DNA of 57,457 nt from an uncultured Collinsella sp. (GCA_900541055.1 UQHZ01000013.1:1-57457); one strand, 5' to 3'; counted from the first letter of the stretch, positions 33,149 through 42,171 are shown. A program made the numbers and translations. The notes: generated from the letters alone by a model not told the origin.

Positions 33149-34897
33149 ATGAGCATGAGCAAGAACATCGCACGCCTGGCAGTAACAGCGGGCCTTACCG
33201 CGGCGTTGAGCTTCGGCGGCGTGATGGCCCCGGTGACCATGGCGTTTGCGGCGGGTACGCCGGGCAAGATCACGATCAATAATGTCGACGACGCCAACAA
33301 GGACAATACGTTCAAGGCTTATCAGATCTTCAAGGCCAAAGTCGTTGACGAGAAGAGCAATGGCAAGGTTGCTTCCGATATTGAATGGGCGAATCAAACT
33401 ATCGGTTCCAAGGTGATTACCGCCATTCAGGGGTCTGCTGAGTACAATGATCTCGTGCAGAAAGGAGCCGAGAAGCTCGAGAATACTGCTTCAGCTTCTG
33501 TTGTGGCTGAGTGGCTTTCTCAAAATGTAACGGGTACCACCGCTAGTACGGCAAACAACAATGGCACGCGTGTCGCTCCTGGCGACGTGCTGTATTCGAT
33601 TGCTAAAGCTGTAGCTGAAGGCGGGGAGGCTGCGGTCGGCTCCTTTAGGGCAGGCAAGCAGTGGACGCGCCCGGACACTAATGGCGATGGCTATTATCTC
33701 TTCGTGTCTGATAGTCTTACGGATCCGGCCAAGCCGAACACTGGTACCTCTCCGATCTTCGCTCTCGTTGGCGATGGTCCCGTGACGGTCACCGAGAAGA
33801 CCAGCATCCCCACGGTTACGAAGAAGGTCAGGGATGACAAGTCTACCAGTGTATGGGCCGATAAGGCTGACTCTCAGATGGGCCAGGATGTCCAATATCA
33901 GCTGACTGGTACCGTCGCTGACAATATCGCCACGTTCGGTACCTATTGCTACGAGTTCCACGACGAACTCTCCGCTGGGCTGACGGCCGATCTCGATAGC
34001 GTTGAGGTCAAGGTCAACGACGTGACAGTTTCAAAGAACACGACCGTTAACGCTGTGACTGGTTACGATGCGGCTATAGACGGCGAAACCAATACCCTGA
34101 CGGTCAAGTTCGCCAACCTCAAGGCTGCTGCTGAGCGGGCCGGTGTCACGCTCAACGAGCAATCTAGGGTCGTCGTCACCTATAAAGCCAAGCTCGACCC
34201 CAACAAGGTAGAGAATGTCACGGTCGGCGGCGAGGGTAACCTCAACACCGTCAGGCTCATCTATTCCAACAATCCCATGAGTGCCGACAAAGGCGAGTCT
34301 GTGACCGACACTGTTCGCGACTACACCTATGCGCTCAAGCTTGTCAAGAAAGATCACAAAAGCAAGAACAAGCTCGCGAATGTCGGATTTACCATTCGGG
34401 CTACCGATCCTGATGACAATGCGGACGGCAGCGCTTCCAAGGGCAAATACGTTCAGGAACTTGGCAACCTTGGTGAAACGCCGCATGAGTTCTTCACTGA
34501 TACAAATGGCGAAATTTACATCAAGGGACTTGACGCTGGTACTTACACCGTTCATGAGCAGACTGCCCTCGGCAACTACAATTCGCTGAAGGACTTCACT
34601 TTCACGATCTCGACTCAGGCGTCTGGTGTAGACAGTCTTCATAAAACCGAGGAAGAGACACAGACCGTGACAGTCACCAGGACGGCGGAGACTTCCGACC
34701 TCGTTATCCTTGATGACGCTACTCAGACTGATGGTACTGTCACCCTTACCGTCGAGAACAAGAAGGGCTCCGGCCTCCCGCTCACCGGTCTCAACGGCGT
34801 GACCTTCACTTGGATTGCTGGTGGCGCGGTGCTGTGCATCGGCGTGGCGCACCTCATCCGCAGCCGTAAGCAGGCTGAGGAGTCCGAGCAGGAGTAA
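33149..34897 (+). CDS. Major-pilin-like fimbrial protein (LPLTG)
   Basis: A 582-aa pilin. The start at 33149 (MSMSKNIARLAVTAGL) follows GAGG; an upstream in-frame ATG at 33086 lacks the signal context. The signal peptide ends near MAFA. The first domain (KITINNVDDANKDNTFKAYQ) parallels that of the previous pilin; TVTKKVRDDKSTSVWADKAD is a likely pilin-Lys region; the last domain is Cna-B-like (YALKLVKKDHKSKNKLANVG) with E-box GTYTVHEQTALGNYN. The sorting motif LPLTG precedes a hydrophobic helix and a charged tail. The length and domain order fit a SpaA-type shaft pilin polymerised by the class C sortase encoded at 37247. A strong terminator follows. Confidence 0.9.
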   Translation: MSMSKNIARLAVTAGLTAALSFGGVMAPVTMAFAAGTPGKITINNVDDANKDNTFKAYQIFKAKVVDEKSNGKVASDIEWANQTIGSKVITAIQGSAEYNDLVQKGAEKLENTASASVVAEWLSQNVTGTTASTANNNGTRVAPGDVLYSIAKAVAEGGEAAVGSFRAGKQWTRPDTNGDGYYLFVSDSLTDPAKPNTGTSPIFALVGDGPVTVTEKTSIPTVTKKVRDDKSTSVWADKADSQMGQDVQYQLTGTVADNIATFGTYCYEFHDELSAGLTADLDSVEVKVNDVTVSKNTTVNAVTGYDAAIDGETNTLTVKFANLKAAAERAGVTLNEQSRVVVTYKAKLDPNKVENVTVGGEGNLNTVRLIYSNNPMSADKGESVTDTVRDYTYALKLVKKDHKSKNKLANVGFTIRATDPDDNADGSASKGKYVQELGNLGETPHEFFTDTNGEIYIKGLDAGTYTVHEQTALGNYNSLKDFTFTISTQASGVDSLHKTEEETQTVTVTRTAETSDLVILDDATQTDGTVTLTVENKKGSGLPLTGLNGVTFTWIAGGAVLCIGVAHLIRSRKQAEESEQE

Positions 34898-34997
34898 CGC
34901 TCGCTCACCCATCCCTTTGGCAGGTGGGATGTGATGGCCATGAGACTTGCGGACACTTTTCTCGTCCATCCACGTTCTTGCTTTGCCATTCTCTTTT

Positions 34998-35037
34998 CGG
35001 GGCAGACTCCGCACTGGAGTCTGCCCCGTTTTTTTTG
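34998..35037 (+). terminator. Terminator of the pilin operon
   Basis: CGGGGCAGACTCC and GGAGTCTGCCCCG form a perfect stem with a 5-nt loop, followed by eight T's. It separates the pilins from the downstream genes. Confidence 0.96.
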
Positions 35038-35182
35038 GGATAACGCTGCCAGCCTCCACCGTCCGATGCGGGCACGTTCGTCATCGCGTTTCTTGACTCG
35101 TATGAGGTTCGGTTTAAGGTCCGTAGGCGCACGCGCGGTGCGGACGGTAGAAGGCATTTGCGCCGCAACAAGCGCAAATAAG

Positions 35183-35264
35183 AATGCCCGGGGGTCGGAT
35201 CCCGGGCATTTAACAAAACCAGAAAACTAGGCCGCCCGCGCTCTCGTACACTTACGCGGGGTGC
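35183..35264. repeat. Two hairpins between the pilins and the toxin-antitoxin module
   Basis: AATGCCCGGG/CCCGGGCATT (35183-35210) is a perfect 10-bp stem with an 8-nt loop. CCCGCG/CGCGGG (35234-35257) follows with TCGTTTTCTATT after it, which looks terminator-like on the plus strand. No gene is visible from 34898 to 35411 apart from these and the pilin terminator. Confidence 0.55.
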
Positions 35265-35375
35265 GTCGTTTTCTATTGAGATTGTATCCCGAATCGCCCC
35301 GCCGATCCGGGACATTTTGAAAACGCAAATGCGGGCTTAGGCACGAACGGAATCTCTTTAATTCCGAAAATTATG

Positions 35376-35400
35376 TATAATTCCAATATAAACTGGAATC
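35376..35400 (+). promoter_or_regulatory. Promoter and operator of the AbiE-like module
   Basis: TATAAT at 35376-35381 is a consensus -10. It overlaps the palindrome ATTCCA...TGGAAT (35380-35399). Binding there by the winged-helix protein encoded next would give autorepression. Confidence 0.6.
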
Positions 35401-35411
35401 AAACGAAAACA

Positions 35412-36380
35412 ATGGAAATGAACGAAGCGCTAATCTACTTACAAGAAGCACTAGGCCTCTCCGCCAAAACCAAAACTTGGCCTGGATCCGCACGCCTGCC
35501 GCTGCATCTGCGGGCGATTGAGGCCCGCGCTGTTGACGCAAATGGTTTTTCGTTTTTGCTTGCAAGTTTGCCTACTGGCGTCGGGCTTCCCGAGGCTAAG
35601 AGGGTCTATAGTCAGCTAGCCTTGCGCGCGGAGACTCCTGTTGTCGTTTCGTTTCCTGATGCCGATGCACGTCAGCGCAAAGCATTGGTCGCACAAGGGA
35701 TTCCCTTTGTCTGCCCAGGTAGACAGGCTTTTCTTCCATTTATGGGCACAGCCTGCACGGAGAGGGGCGGTGCCCGGTTCCACAATCACGCGACCAAGAT
35801 GTCACCCAACGCGCAGGCTGCCGCAATCTGGGGAGCAGCCCAGGAGCCATATCGCCCCTATGACCTTTGTCGTGCGCTTGGGATTTCGGCAAGCCGTGCG
35901 AGTGAGGCCATAACCGAGCTTGTCGACAGGGGGCTCGCGAGGCGCGAGCGTCGCGAGCGGCGTGTCGTCGTGTTCCCTGTTGCCGTTGATCTTCTGCTCA
36001 GCGAGCACATGGCAGAGCTCTCCTCGCCTGTCTCGAAGGCCTTTTTTGTAAGGAAGACGCCGCAGATCGACTATCTTGTTGACGCCGGGGAGACGGCGCT
36101 CGCCGCGCGTTCGATGCTCGCTGCACCGGGCATGGAACAAAAGGCCGTCTTAAGAAGTATATGGCGTCAACTGAGCGACCTCGAAGTCGCAGACGGAGAG
36201 TTGCCGGATAACGAGACGGCGATGATCCAAGTGTGGCGCTATGCGCCCGTGTTTGCCGGCTTCTCCCGTGTCGACGACATTTCGCTTGCGCTATCTTTGG
36301 CGGCAATCGACGATGAGCGAATTCAGCTCGAAGTCGATCGCATGTTTGGAAAGGAATATCCATGGCAAGAAGCGCTGTAG
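35412..36380 (+). CDS. Winged-helix regulator, probable antitoxin of an AbiE-like pair
   Basis: A 322-aa protein. The ATG at 35373 lies upstream of the -10 and is excluded, so the start is 35412 or 35418. A central winged helix (DLCRALGISASRASEAITELVDRGLARRERR) is followed by about 150 residues with RKTPQIDYLVDAGETALAARSM. The N-terminal part (RAIEARAVDANGFSFLLA) was not recognised. It overlaps the nucleotidyltransferase gene by 19 bp. The order regulator then nucleotidyltransferase matches AbiE/MenAT-type type IV toxin-antitoxin systems, where the first protein represses the promoter and counters the toxin. The family assignment rests on gene context and the winged helix. Confidence 0.65.
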   Translation: MEMNEALIYLQEALGLSAKTKTWPGSARLPLHLRAIEARAVDANGFSFLLASLPTGVGLPEAKRVYSQLALRAETPVVVSFPDADARQRKALVAQGIPFVCPGRQAFLPFMGTACTERGGARFHNHATKMSPNAQAAAIWGAAQEPYRPYDLCRALGISASRASEAITELVDRGLARRERRERRVVVFPVAVDLLLSEHMAELSSPVSKAFFVRKTPQIDYLVDAGETALAARSMLAAPGMEQKAVLRSIWRQLSDLEVADGELPDNETAMIQVWRYAPVFAGFSRVDDISLALSLAAIDDERIQLEVDRMFGKEYPWQEAL

Positions 36381-37135
36381 AAGGTCTCCAAGAATTTCAG
36401 CAGCATATGCAAGAAGCTGCAGGATCGTATGCTCTTATCGGCGGCACGGCATGCGACATTTTACTCGCGGAGGCGGGACTTCCGTTTAGGGCGACTCACG
36501 ATTTTGATGTGGTAATTGTCGCCGATGACCGGTTGCCTCAGACGGCAGAAGCTATATGGACTTTGGTGCGTGATGGCGGCTACCGCTGCGGCTGGGGCGA
36601 AGGCAAAGGCTCATGTTTTTATCGGTTTACAGAGCCTAAGAGGCCGGGTTACCCCCATATGATCGAACTCTTCGCGAAGTGCCCCGACTTTCTAAAGGGT
36701 CGTGAGGGGATTGATGTGGCACCAATTCACGTTGATGAAAACATAAGCAGTCTTTCGGCAATTTTGTTGGACGATGCTTACTACAGCTTGTTCCTTCAGG
36801 GAATTCGGACCGTAGGCGGCGTTTCGGTCCTGGGTACGGAATACATTGTCCCGTTCAAAGCGAAGGCGTATCTCGACCTAAAAGCTAGAAGGGAAGCGGG
36901 GGAGAACGTTGATTCGAGGAAGGTAAAAAAGCATAAACGCGATGCGCTGAGGCTTGCTCAGCTGCTTGGCGAGTCGGAAGGTGTCGACCTGCGCGGAGAA
37001 CTGAAGGACGATATGCTTGCGTTTGTCAAAGATTGTGAGGTGGGCGACGTCAATCTGAAACAGATTGGGGTTGCGGGCGTAACGATGGCGCAGTTGCTCA
37101 AGACGATGAAAGCAACATATGGCTTGATTGGTTGA
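36362..37135 (+). CDS. Nucleotidyltransferase, AbiEii/MenT-like probable toxin
   Basis: A 257-aa protein starting inside the end of the previous gene, behind GGAAAGG. The nucleotidyltransferase core is visible: LIGGTACDILLAEAGLPFRA, then THDFDVVIV with the metal-binding Asp-x-Asp, and a later FKAKAYLDLKARREAG and KKHKRDALRLAQLL segment that resembles AbiEii/MenT. Such toxins add nucleotides to tRNA acceptor ends or other targets and stop growth. It probably stabilises the pilus locus or defends against phage; that is inference. The pair interrupts the pilin-sortase order. Confidence 0.7.
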   Translation: MARSAVEGLQEFQQHMQEAAGSYALIGGTACDILLAEAGLPFRATHDFDVVIVADDRLPQTAEAIWTLVRDGGYRCGWGEGKGSCFYRFTEPKRPGYPHMIELFAKCPDFLKGREGIDVAPIHVDENISSLSAILLDDAYYSLFLQGIRTVGGVSVLGTEYIVPFKAKAYLDLKARREAGENVDSRKVKKHKRDALRLAQLLGESEGVDLRGELKDDMLAFVKDCEVGDVNLKQIGVAGVTMAQLLKTMKATYGLIG

Positions 37136-37246
37136 GTGGGGTTACGTGGCCCGGACGGTGCAGTCTAGCTGCGTTGTCCGGCGTGGAAGCTCGCTAATCG
37201 GCTATTATTTGTTTAGACAACTTGAGTTGTAGAGGAGTGACCGGCG

Positions 37247-38185
37247 ATGGTGCAGGGCGCCAAACATATGAAGAGCAATAACGCCGCGGACAACGGCGGC
37301 TCAAGCCCTCAGCCCAAACCTCAACCAAAACCTAAGCGCCGTCGCAAGCGACTGCCGCGCTGGGCCGACCGGCTCATCACCATCGTCATCATCCTTATTG
37401 GCGTGGGCCTTATGACCTGGCCGTGGATCTTGGACCGGCTCGAGGCCTCGGGCGTGTTCAACCAGATCAGCACCGTGTCCAGCACCGTGGACGCGCTGTC
37501 TGCCGAGGAGCGCGAGCGCATCCTGCTCCAGGCGCGCTCCTATAACGAGCAACTTGCCGGCGAGGCCACCGAGCTTCCCGCCGACCAGATCGAGCCCTAC
37601 GCCCAGCAGCTCATCTTTGACCGCGACCCCATGATGAGCTGGGTCGAGATCCCCTCCATCGACGTGAGCATGCCCATCTACCACGGCACGAGCGAGGAAG
37701 TCCTTATGGCGGGCGTCGGCCACCTGGAGGGCACGAGCCTGCCGGTGGGCGGCACCTCGACGCATTGCGTGCTCACCGCGCACTCGGGCATGCGCAACCT
37801 GAGCATGTTCGACGACATCCATTCGCTGGAGCCCGGCGACCTGGTGTTGCTGCACACCATGAACAAGACGCTCGCCTACAAGATGGTGGACTCCGAGGTC
37901 GTGCTGCCCGAGGAGATGGAGTCGCTGACCATCGAGCCCGGCGCCGACAAAGTGACGCTCGTTACCTGCACGCCCTACGGCGTGAACGACCATCGCCTGC
38001 TGGTGCATTGCGTACGCACCAAGTACAACAAGAAGGACGTCGACAAGCAAAAGTCGCTGGCCGGGCGCCACTGGGGCAAGCGCGAGTTTGCCGTGCTCAT
38101 CGTGATCGTAGCCATTGTGCTGTTGCTGCTGGACATCGTGATCCACGCGGTCCGCAAGCGCCGCAAGGCCAAGGCCTCGGCATAG
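37247..38185 (+). CDS. srtC: Class C sortase (pilin polymerase)
   Basis: A 312-aa membrane transpeptidase. The start at 37247 follows AGAGGAGTG. A Pro/Lys-rich cytoplasmic head precedes one helix (LITIVIILIGVGLMTWPW). The catalytic domain has His179 (LTAHSGM), Cys241 (TLVTCTPYG) and Arg250 (NDHRLLV). A second C-terminal membrane helix (AVLIVIVAIVLLLLDIVIHA) with a basic tail is typical of class C enzymes. A possible lid region is FDRDPMMSWVEIP. It should join the LPxTG-type pilins encoded upstream, although a terminator and a toxin-antitoxin module intervene. Confidence 0.93.
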   Translation: MVQGAKHMKSNNAADNGGSSPQPKPQPKPKRRRKRLPRWADRLITIVIILIGVGLMTWPWILDRLEASGVFNQISTVSSTVDALSAEERERILLQARSYNEQLAGEATELPADQIEPYAQQLIFDRDPMMSWVEIPSIDVSMPIYHGTSEEVLMAGVGHLEGTSLPVGGTSTHCVLTAHSGMRNLSMFDDIHSLEPGDLVLLHTMNKTLAYKMVDSEVVLPEEMESLTIEPGADKVTLVTCTPYGVNDHRLLVHCVRTKYNKKDVDKQKSLAGRHWGKREFAVLIVIVAIVLLLLDIVIHAVRKRRKAKASA

Positions 38186-38199
38186 GACATTCTCCAGAA

Positions 38200-38232
38200 C
38201 CACCACAATGGGGACAGGCACCTTTGTGGTGG
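38200..38232. repeat. 33-bp palindromic element, family A
   Basis: CCACCACAATGGGGACAGGC followed by ACCTTTGTGGTGG, 15 bp after the sortase stop. Confidence 0.85.
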
Positions 38233-38243
38233 TCGGGGCTTCC

Positions 38244-38308
38244 AAACCATCACAACATTCGATGAAAATCTCGATTTTGACGAAAAGTGTCGAATGTTGT
38301 GATGGTTT
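38244..38308. repeat. 65-bp palindromic element, family B copy 4
   Basis: Arms AAACCATCACAACATTCGA and TCGAATGTTGTGATGGTTT are perfect; the centre contains GAAAATCTCGATTTTGAC. Confidence 0.9.
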
Positions 38309-38397
38309 TCGTTGCGGGCGGGACGGTTTTCGTAGTGGGCGGCGCGGTTTTCGTTGTGGGCGAGACGATTTTCGCTATGGACGGTGCGGTTTCGCTG
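38304..38397. repeat. 21-bp tandem repeat, about 4.5 copies
   Basis: Units of exactly 21 bp start at 38304, 38325, 38346 and 38367, each GGTTTTCGTNGTGGGCGG plus three variable bases; a partial unit follows. The first unit grows out of the right arm of the family B palindrome. It gives 7-residue repeats in two frames, but neither frame has a plausible gene start. Confidence 0.8.
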
Positions 38398-38530
38398 CAG
38401 AACCGCCAGCCCGCCGCCTGCCAACCGCCGCCCTCGTTACGTTTTCGCTGCATTTGGGTAAAGCACCTGCTCCAAGCGGCGTTGCCTTGTATACTAGAGC
38501 GGTTTATCTGTTATGCGGAAGGGAGCGCCT

Positions 38531-38842
38531 ATGGCACTCAGCGAGAAAGACGTGCGCGGCATTGCCGAGTACGCAAAGATCGCACTGACCGATGACGAGC
38601 TCACCCAGATGACGTCCTACATGAACGACGCCGTCCAGATGCTCGAGCCCGTCTTGCAATATGACTTGCCCGACGTGGAGCCCACGTTCCATCCTATCGG
38701 AAGCCTGTCCAACGTGATGGGCGATGACCTGCGCGAGCCCGAGCGCGACCTGCCGCTCGACGTTGCGCTCGAAAACGCCGGCAGCGCGCGCGACCGCTAC
38801 TTCCGCGTGCCGTCCATTTTGGGAGAGGGGGAGAGCGAGTAA
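38531..38842 (+). CDS. gatC: Asp-tRNA(Asn)/Glu-tRNA(Gln) amidotransferase subunit C
   Basis: A 103-aa subunit that stabilises GatA-GatB. The start at 38531 (MALSEKDVRGIAEYAKI) follows GGAAGGGAG. The N-terminal helix pattern LTDDELTQMTSYMNDAVQML and the downstream DVEPTFHP and LREPERDLPLDVALENA segments are standard for GatC. The stop overlaps the gatA start (TAATG). Confidence 0.95.
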   Translation: MALSEKDVRGIAEYAKIALTDDELTQMTSYMNDAVQMLEPVLQYDLPDVEPTFHPIGSLSNVMGDDLREPERDLPLDVALENAGSARDRYFRVPSILGEGESE

Positions 38843-40356
38843 TGGCGCAGAGCTTCGATTCCCTTACCGCCGCCCAGATTGCCGCGGGCGTTGCCGCCGG
38901 CGACTTTACCGCTACCGAGGTGGCCCAGGCCTCCCTTGCCGCCATCGAGGCACGCGAGGGCGGGGTCCAGGCATTCCTGCAGGTGTCGCCCGAGCTTGCG
39001 CTCGAGGCCGCTGCGCGCGTGGATGCCGACCGTGTCGCAGGCAAGCCGCTGCCCCCGCTCGCGGGCGTGCCGCTGGCCATCAAGGACAACATGAATCTCG
39101 TGGGCACGCGCACCACCTGTGCTTCCCGCATGCTCGAGAACTACCAGAGCGTCTACACCGCCACCTGTGTCCAGCGCATGCTCGATGCCGGCTGCCTGCC
39201 CATGGGCAAGGCCAACATGGACGAGTTTGCCTTTGGCAGCTCCACCGAGAGCTCGGCGTTCCACCGTACCAACAACCCCTGGGATACCGAGCGCGTGCCC
39301 GGCGGCTCCTCGGGCGGCTCCGCTGCCGCCGTCGCCGCGGGCGAGGTCGCGCTCTCGCTGGGCTCGGACACCGGCGGCTCCATTCGCCAGCCGGCGTCGC
39401 TGTGCGGCGTGGTGGGCTTTAAGCCCACGTATGGCGCCGTGAGCCGTTACGGCGTGGTTGCCTTTGGCTCGTCGCTCGACCAGGTGGGCCCCTTCGGCCG
39501 CACGGTCGAGGACGTCGCGCTGGCCATGAACGCGCTTACCGGTGCGGGCCACGATCCGTACGACTGCACCAGCCAGGATTGCGCCGTCGACTTTACCGAG
39601 CATCTCAACGACGGCATCGAGGGCAAGCGCGTGGGCATCATCCCCGCGTTTATGGAGGCCGAGGGCCTGACGCCCGAGGTCAAGGCCGCTGTTCAGCGCG
39701 CCGCCCAGGAGCTGCAGAACCAGGGCGCCGAGCTGGTCGAGGTCGACCTGCCGCACCTGGACGCCGCCATCGCCGCCTACTACGTCATCGGCCCGGCCGA
39801 GGCGTTCTCCAACCTGGCCCGCTTCGATGGCATTCGCTACGGCTATCAGGAGGAGGGCTGCGCCAACCTGTCCGACCAGAGCTCGCTGTCGCGCGCCCAC
39901 GGCTTTGGCGCCGAGGCCAAGCGCCGTCAGATGCTCGGCGCCTACCTGCTGAGCTCGGGCGTGTACGACAAGTATTACTACGCCGCGCAAAAGGCCCGCA
40001 CGCTCATCACGCAGGACTACGATGCCGCGTATGCCAAGGTGGACACCATCCTCATGCCCGCCTCGCCGCGCACGGCCTTTAAGTTTGGCGAGATCAGCGA
40101 CCCCACGCAGATGTACCTCTCCGACCTGTACACCATCTCGCTCAACATCTGCGGCAACGGTGGCATCTCGGTGCCGCTGGGCCTGGGCGAGGATACTCAG
40201 CTGCCCGTTTCTGCCCAGCTGGTGGGTCCGGCCTTTAAGGATCGTCAGCTGCTCACGTTTGCCCGCGCTCTGGAGCGCGGCTTTGCCGATGCCGCCACGG
40301 GTGCGCCCGCGCTTTCCGTCGCGCCCGATTTTGCCGGGAAGGGGGGCGAGCTGTAA
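38842..40356 (+). CDS. gatA: Amidotransferase subunit A (glutaminase)
   Basis: A 504-aa amidase that releases ammonia from glutamine for tRNA-bound Asp/Glu amidation. The Ser-cisSer-Lys triad is visible: Lys in GVPLAIKDNM, cis-Ser and the nucleophile Ser in GGSSGGSAAAVAAG and LGSDTGGSIRQPAS. GFKPTYGAVSRYGVVAFGSS follows as usual. Start and stop overlap the neighbours by one base each (TAATG), so the three subunits are translationally coupled. Confidence 0.97.
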   Translation: MAQSFDSLTAAQIAAGVAAGDFTATEVAQASLAAIEAREGGVQAFLQVSPELALEAAARVDADRVAGKPLPPLAGVPLAIKDNMNLVGTRTTCASRMLENYQSVYTATCVQRMLDAGCLPMGKANMDEFAFGSSTESSAFHRTNNPWDTERVPGGSSGGSAAAVAAGEVALSLGSDTGGSIRQPASLCGVVGFKPTYGAVSRYGVVAFGSSLDQVGPFGRTVEDVALAMNALTGAGHDPYDCTSQDCAVDFTEHLNDGIEGKRVGIIPAFMEAEGLTPEVKAAVQRAAQELQNQGAELVEVDLPHLDAAIAAYYVIGPAEAFSNLARFDGIRYGYQEEGCANLSDQSSLSRAHGFGAEAKRRQMLGAYLLSSGVYDKYYYAAQKARTLITQDYDAAYAKVDTILMPASPRTAFKFGEISDPTQMYLSDLYTISLNICGNGGISVPLGLGEDTQLPVSAQLVGPAFKDRQLLTFARALERGFADAATGAPALSVAPDFAGKGGEL

Positions 40357-42032
40357 TGAAGGAGCTTTCCGAGGTCCTGCAGGATTGGGAGGCCGTGATC
40401 GGCCTGGAGATCCATACCGAGCTCACCGCACTCGATACCAAGATGTTCTGCAACTGCAAGCTCAGCCACGATGACGAGCCCAACGCCAACGTGTGCCCGG
40501 TGTGCCTGGGCCTGCCCGGCGCCCTGCCGGTGCCCAACAAGCGCGCCATCGAGAGCATCGTCAAGGCGGGTCTGGCCACCAACTGCGAGATTCAACGCCA
40601 CTCGATGTTCTACCGCAAGCACTACTTCTATCCCGATATGGCCAAGAACTTCCAGACCACGCAGGGTCCGGTCGCCTTTGCCATGTACGGCCATCTGGAC
40701 CTGGACGTGACCGGTCGCGGTGCCGCCGAGCGCCCCGACTGCGCGTTTGGCGAGGCCGAGGCTCAGAGCCTGGCGAGCGCCTCGGCCAACGCCGAGGGCC
40801 TGTCCACGTCCATGACGTCGACCATGCGCGAGGGCAACCAGCGCGCCGGCCATCTGGCCAGCTATGACGCGTCCAACCTGCAGATGCCCGAGCGTCGCGA
40901 GGACGGTTCCTACACGGTGCCCATCCGCATCCTGCGCATCCACATGGAGGAGGACGCCGCCAAGATGGTCCATGTGGGCGGCGCCGAGGGCCGCATTACC
41001 GCCGCGGCCGAGTCGCTCGTCGACTACAACCGCTGCGGCACGCCGCTGATCGAGCTCGTGACTGAGCCCGACTTGCGCACGCCCGAGGAAGCGCGCCTGT
41101 TTATGGAGAAGCTCCGCCGCATCTTTGTGACGCTGGGCATTTCCGACTGCTCCATGGAGAAGGGCTCCATGCGCTGCGACGGCAACGTCTCGCTGCGTCG
41201 CCGCGGCGAGACCAAGCTGGGCACCAAGACCGAGCTCAAGAACCTCAACTCGTTTAAGAGCCTGCATGACGGTCTTGCCTACGAGATTTGCCGCCAGGCC
41301 GAGGTGCTCGAGGAAGGCGGCATCATCTATCAGGAGACCCGCCACTGGGAGCCTAGTCGCAAGCGTACCGTGGTTATGCGTGTGAAGGAGACGGCCGACG
41401 ACTATCGCCTGTTCCCCGATCCCGACCTGGCGCCGTTCGATCTGGACGACGAGTTCATCGACCGCTGCCGTGGCGAGATTCCCGAGCTGCCCGATGCCAA
41501 GCGCGCCCGTTTTGAGGCCGACTTTGGCATTAAGGCGGCCGATGCCGAGCAGATTGCCGGCGACCCGGAGTTTGCAGAGTTCTTTGAGGCCGCCGCTGCC
41601 GGTATGGCCGGCAAGGAGGCCCAGACGGTCGCAAACCTGCTGGTGAACGAGATGATCGCCTACCTTAAGGGCGCAGGCGTGTCGCTCGCCGAGTCCGGCA
41701 TTGCGCCGGCTCAGGTTGCGGCGCTTGCCAAGTTGCTCGCGACCGATGCCATTAGCTCAAACCAGGCGCACGAGGTCTTTGAGGCCATGGCTCAGACCGG
41801 CGACGACCCCAACAAGATCGTCGACGAGCGCGGTATGCGTCAGGTGAGCGATGCCGGCGCGCTGCAGCCGATCGTGGACGAGGTGCTGGCTAACTGTGCC
41901 GATCAGGCGCAGCAGTACCGCGACGGCAACCAGAAGGTCATCGGCTTTTTGGTGGGCCAGTGCATGAAGGCAAGCCGCGGCAAGGGCAACCCGAAGCTCT
42001 TCAACGAGTTGCTGAGAACGTCGCTCTCGTAA
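40356..42032 (+). CDS. gatB: Amidotransferase subunit B
   Basis: A 558-aa subunit that binds the misacylated tRNA and activates its acid side chain. EAVIGLEIHTELTALDTKMF, CPVCLGLPGALPVPN and the catalytic-cradle segment MRCDGNVSLRRRG are present, with zinc-ligand Cys residues at CNCKLSHD and CPVC. The C-terminal YqeY/tail domain (ANLLVNEMIAYLK to GFLVGQCMKASRGKGNPKL) is complete. The whole gatCAB operon implies indirect charging of Asn- or Gln-tRNA. Confidence 0.97.
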   Translation: MKELSEVLQDWEAVIGLEIHTELTALDTKMFCNCKLSHDDEPNANVCPVCLGLPGALPVPNKRAIESIVKAGLATNCEIQRHSMFYRKHYFYPDMAKNFQTTQGPVAFAMYGHLDLDVTGRGAAERPDCAFGEAEAQSLASASANAEGLSTSMTSTMREGNQRAGHLASYDASNLQMPERREDGSYTVPIRILRIHMEEDAAKMVHVGGAEGRITAAAESLVDYNRCGTPLIELVTEPDLRTPEEARLFMEKLRRIFVTLGISDCSMEKGSMRCDGNVSLRRRGETKLGTKTELKNLNSFKSLHDGLAYEICRQAEVLEEGGIIYQETRHWEPSRKRTVVMRVKETADDYRLFPDPDLAPFDLDDEFIDRCRGEIPELPDAKRARFEADFGIKAADAEQIAGDPEFAEFFEAAAAGMAGKEAQTVANLLVNEMIAYLKGAGVSLAESGIAPAQVAALAKLLATDAISSNQAHEVFEAMAQTGDDPNKIVDERGMRQVSDAGALQPIVDEVLANCADQAQQYRDGNQKVIGFLVGQCMKASRGKGNPKLFNELLRTSLS

Positions 42033-42035
42033 GCG

Positions 42036-42171
42036 GGAACCGAGGGGCCGGGCGCAGGGCCTTGCCTCTCAATTTCGGACAGTCCTGACTCACGACGGAG
42101 GCGCCACTGGCGCCTCCTGTTCGTGCGGAACTCATTGAGAGGCAAGGCCCTGCGCCCGGCCCCTCGGTTCC
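42036..42171. repeat. Long perfect inverted repeat with 38-bp arms after gatB
   Basis: Left arm 42036-42073 and right arm 42134-42171 are exact complements (beginning GGAACCGAGGGGCCGGGC). The 60-bp centre contains a second palindrome, GGAGGCGCCA/TGGCGCCTCC (42097-42117). It starts four bases after gatB and could form a very stable hairpin or cruciform. Confidence 0.95.

Noticed and set aside
38304..38397. CRISPR-like array
   Set aside because: Repeats are directly adjacent with no spacers, and no cas genes are present.
38287..38595. 102-codon ORF with 7-residue repeats
   Set aside because: It starts inside a palindromic element and overlaps gatC out of frame; the repeats are explained by a non-coding minisatellite.
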